Assembly (NCBI GenBank): GCA_004173515.1
Contig: SECN01000053.1
Location: forward strand, 19,187 to 83,186
DNA: 64,000 nucleotides
Reading direction: 5' to 3'
Source of the DNA: Myxococcaceae bacterium
GTDB taxonomy: Bacteria; Myxococcota; Myxococcia; Myxococcales; Myxococcaceae
Position numbers and translations under genes: made by a program. The notes under the pieces are model-generated. The model searched no databases, was not told the origin of the DNA, and saw only the letters and a program-made list of their open reading frames with translations. Shown piece after piece: positions 62,408 through 64,000 of this stretch (its first letter is position 1; the number at the start of each line of letters is the position of its first letter).

Positions 62408-62436
62408 CTTCATGGGCCTGGGGACAACCCATGAAG
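62408..62436 (+). repeat. perfect 9-bp inverted repeat upstream of dnaE2
   Basis: CTTCATGGG (62408-62416) and CCCATGAAG (62428-62436) with an 11-base spacer. No gene ends here on either strand (flanking genes diverge), so it is not a terminator; an operator or mRNA-leader element is possible. Confidence 0.55.
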
Positions 62437-62471
62437 TCACTCCCTTGAAACACGAAGATCCAATCTAGCGC

Positions 62472-62488
62472 CTGAACGCACGGTCAGT
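62472..62488 (+). promoter_or_regulatory. putative LexA-like operator of dnaE2
   Basis: CTGAACGCACGGTCAGT matches 14 of 17 positions of the Myxococcus LexA site as I recall it (CTRHAMRYBYGTTCAGS) and is an imperfect palindrome CTGA-N8-TCAG. It ends 13 bases before the GTG start of dnaE2, where a repressor would block transcription. Confidence 0.45.
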
Positions 62489-62501
62489 ATCCTGATCCGG
62501 C

Positions 62502-64000
62502 GTGAGCTACGCCGAGCTGGTGTGCAGATCCCACTTCTCCTTCCTGCGCGGCGCGTCCCATCCGGAGGAGCTGGTGGCGGCGGCGGCGCGGCGGGGGCTG
62601 TCCGCCCTGGCGCTGACGGATCAGGACGGGCTGTACGGCGTGGTGAAGGCGCACCTCGCGGCGAAGGAGCACGGGGTGAAGCTGCTCCTGGGCGCGGAGC
62701 TGACGCTGGAGGACGGCCCCCCGGTGGTGGTGTACGCGCGGGACGCGGGCGGGTACGCGAACCTGTGCCGGCTGGTGTCCCACAGCCGGATGACGCACCC
62801 CAAGGGCGAGGCGGGCCTGCCCTGGCGCAAGCTGGCGGAGCACGCGTCGGGGCTGCTCGCGCTGTTGCCCGGGCCCGCGCCGCTGGAGGCGGTGGCCCCG
62901 CTGGCGGAGGCCTTTCCGGGGGCCTTCCACGTCGGCCTGAGCCGCTCACTGTCCGCGGGGGACGTGGTCCGGGAGGCCCGGGCGGACGCGCTGGCCCGGG
63001 CGTTGGGCGTGCCGCTGGTGGTCCACAACGACGTGCACACGCACCACCGGGAGCGGCAGCCCTTGCAGGACGTGCTCACCGCCATCCGCCACGGGGTGAC
63101 GGTGGATCAGGCGGGCACGCGGCTGTTCCCGAACGCGGAGCGGACGCTGAAGTCGCCCGGGGAGATGGCGCGGCTGTTCGCGGATCGGCCGGAGGCGCTG
63201 GCGCGGACGGTGGAGCTGGCCTCGCGCTGTGAGGCGTCGCTGGACGCGCTGCACTACCACTTCCCGGAGGAGGACCTGCCCGAGGGCCGCACGGCGGACA
63301 CCCACCTGCGGGCCCTGACGGAGGCGGGGCTGCGCACGCGCTACCCGGCGGGCGTGCCACCGGAGGTGACGCGTCAGATTGAACACGAGCTGCGGCTCAT
63401 CGCGGCGCTGGAGTTCGCGGGGTACTTCCTGGCGCTGTGGGACATCGTGATGTTCGCGCGGGGGCGGGGCATCCTCTGTCAGGGGCGGGGAAGCGCGGCG
63501 AACTCGGCGGTCTGCTACGCGCTGGGCATCACCGCCATCGACCCGGTGCGCATGGGGCTGCTGTTCGAGCGCTTCCTCAGCATGGAGCGCCGGGAGCCGC
63601 CGGACATCGACGTGGACTTCGAGCACGAGCGCCGCGAGGAGGTGCTCCAGTACGTCTACGCGAAGCACGGCCGCCAGAAGGCGGGCATGGTGTGCGAGGT
63701 CATCTGCTACCGGGGCCGGCTGGCGCTCCGGGAGGCGGGCAAGTCACTGGGGCTGTCGTTGGATCAGGTGGACCGGCTGTCGCGGGTCGCCTCGGCGCAT
63801 GGCTTCCAGGTGACGCCGGACGTCCTCAAGGAGGCGGGCCTGTCACCCACGGACGGGAGGGTGCTCCGGACGCTGTCGGTGGCGAAGGAGCTGGAGGGCG
63901 TGCCCCGGCACCTGTCCATCCACGTGGGCGGCTTCGTGATGACGCGCGAGCCGCTGGTGGACCTGGTGCCGGTGGAGAACGCGGCGATGCCGGGGCGCAC
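62502..64000 (+). CDS. dnaE2: error-prone DNA polymerase III alpha subunit DnaE2 (5' part, runs off window)
   Basis: The first 499 codons of a C-family polymerase. Starts with GTG (VSYAELVCRSHFSFLRGASHP), the typical DnaE2/ImuC N-terminus. The PHP domain (about residues 5-270) includes LALTDQDGLYG and VVHNDVHTHHRERQP. The palm begins with CQGRGSAANSAVCYALGITAIDP and DFEHERREEVLQYVYAKHG, in which PDIDVDFEHERR supplies catalytic aspartates. The protein works with ImuA and ImuB in damage-induced mutagenesis. Here it is 18 kb from imuAB and has its own leader with a LexA-like site. About half of the protein lies beyond the window. Confidence 0.93.
   Translation, partial: MSYAELVCRSHFSFLRGASHPEELVAAAARRGLSALALTDQDGLYGVVKAHLAAKEHGVKLLLGAELTLEDGPPVVVYARDAGGYANLCRLVSHSRMTHPKGEAGLPWRKLAEHASGLLALLPGPAPLEAVAPLAEAFPGAFHVGLSRSLSAGDVVREARADALARALGVPLVVHNDVHTHHRERQPLQDVLTAIRHGVTVDQAGTRLFPNAERTLKSPGEMARLFADRPEALARTVELASRCEASLDALHYHFPEEDLPEGRTADTHLRALTEAGLRTRYPAGVPPEVTRQIEHELRLIAALEFAGYFLALWDIVMFARGRGILCQGRGSAANSAVCYALGITAIDPVRMGLLFERFLSMERREPPDIDVDFEHERREEVLQYVYAKHGRQKAGMVCEVICYRGRLALREAGKSLGLSLDQVDRLSRVASAHGFQVTPDVLKEAGLSPTDGRVLRTLSVAKELEGVPRHLSIHVGGFVMTREPLVDLVPVENAAMPGR

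Overview
The window has the very high GC, strong third-position GC bias, dense lipoprotein content, FHA, serine/threonine-kinase and sigma-54 regulators, and tandem extracellular repeats of a fruiting myxobacterium. Protein similarity from memory (Lon, MutL, CARDB lipoproteins) and the predicted lipodipeptide chemistry point to the Myxococcaceae, most likely Corallococcus. No rRNA, tRNA, insertion sequence or CRISPR array was seen. Left part, 1-15.3 kb: a cut-off Lys/Ala-rich protein coupled to an SDR-type dehydrogenase; mutL; a YciI-like protein; an outer-membrane protein; a frame-broken TPR membrane protein; then a minus-strand run of 6-phosphofructokinase (frame-broken), transmembrane Ser/Thr kinase, TPR protein, FHA-GAF sigma-54 activator and two lipoproteins, joined by overlaps or gaps of about 20 bases. 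Centre-left, 15.9-32.2 kb: the most interesting locus is an eight-gene, tightly coupled minus-strand operon with its own AT-rich leader and an end hairpin. It encodes a two-module NRPS (C-A-PCP-C-A with an inserted methyltransferase), a second protein carrying the missing C-terminal part of the second adenylation domain plus PCP and a terminal reductase, a fatty acyl-AMP ligase, two unlike acyl-CoA dehydrogenases, a free carrier protein, a cytochrome P450 and an NADPH-dependent FMN reductase. Specificity residues read as serine then glycine. I infer an N-acyl-Ser(or dehydroalanine)-N-methyl-Gly aldehyde or its cyclised form, chemically close to the corallorazines. Centre-right, 32.5-45.9 kb: a membrane protein, a trypsin-like protease overlapping a membrane FHA protein, an aldo/keto reductase, a second P450, a Lon protease whose catalytic-serine region is missing through a frame break, a VWA lipoprotein with a damaged 5' end, imuA-imuB (SOS mutagenesis), a lipoprotein and a sugar-nucleotide epimerase. 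Right part, 45.9-64 kb: two paralogous giant CARDB-repeat lipoproteins (10 and 7 repeats), an ABC-F ATPase, a thermolysin-family protease with Ig-like repeats, an NfeD-stomatin pair, an alpha/beta hydrolase, three tandem secreted seven-cysteine mini-proteins, and the start of dnaE2 with a LexA-like palindrome just upstream. A recurring oddity is that four genes (TPR protein, pfk, lon, VWA lipoprotein) each lose an internal or 5' piece together with the reading frame; this may reflect assembly error in GC-rich sequence rather than biology.
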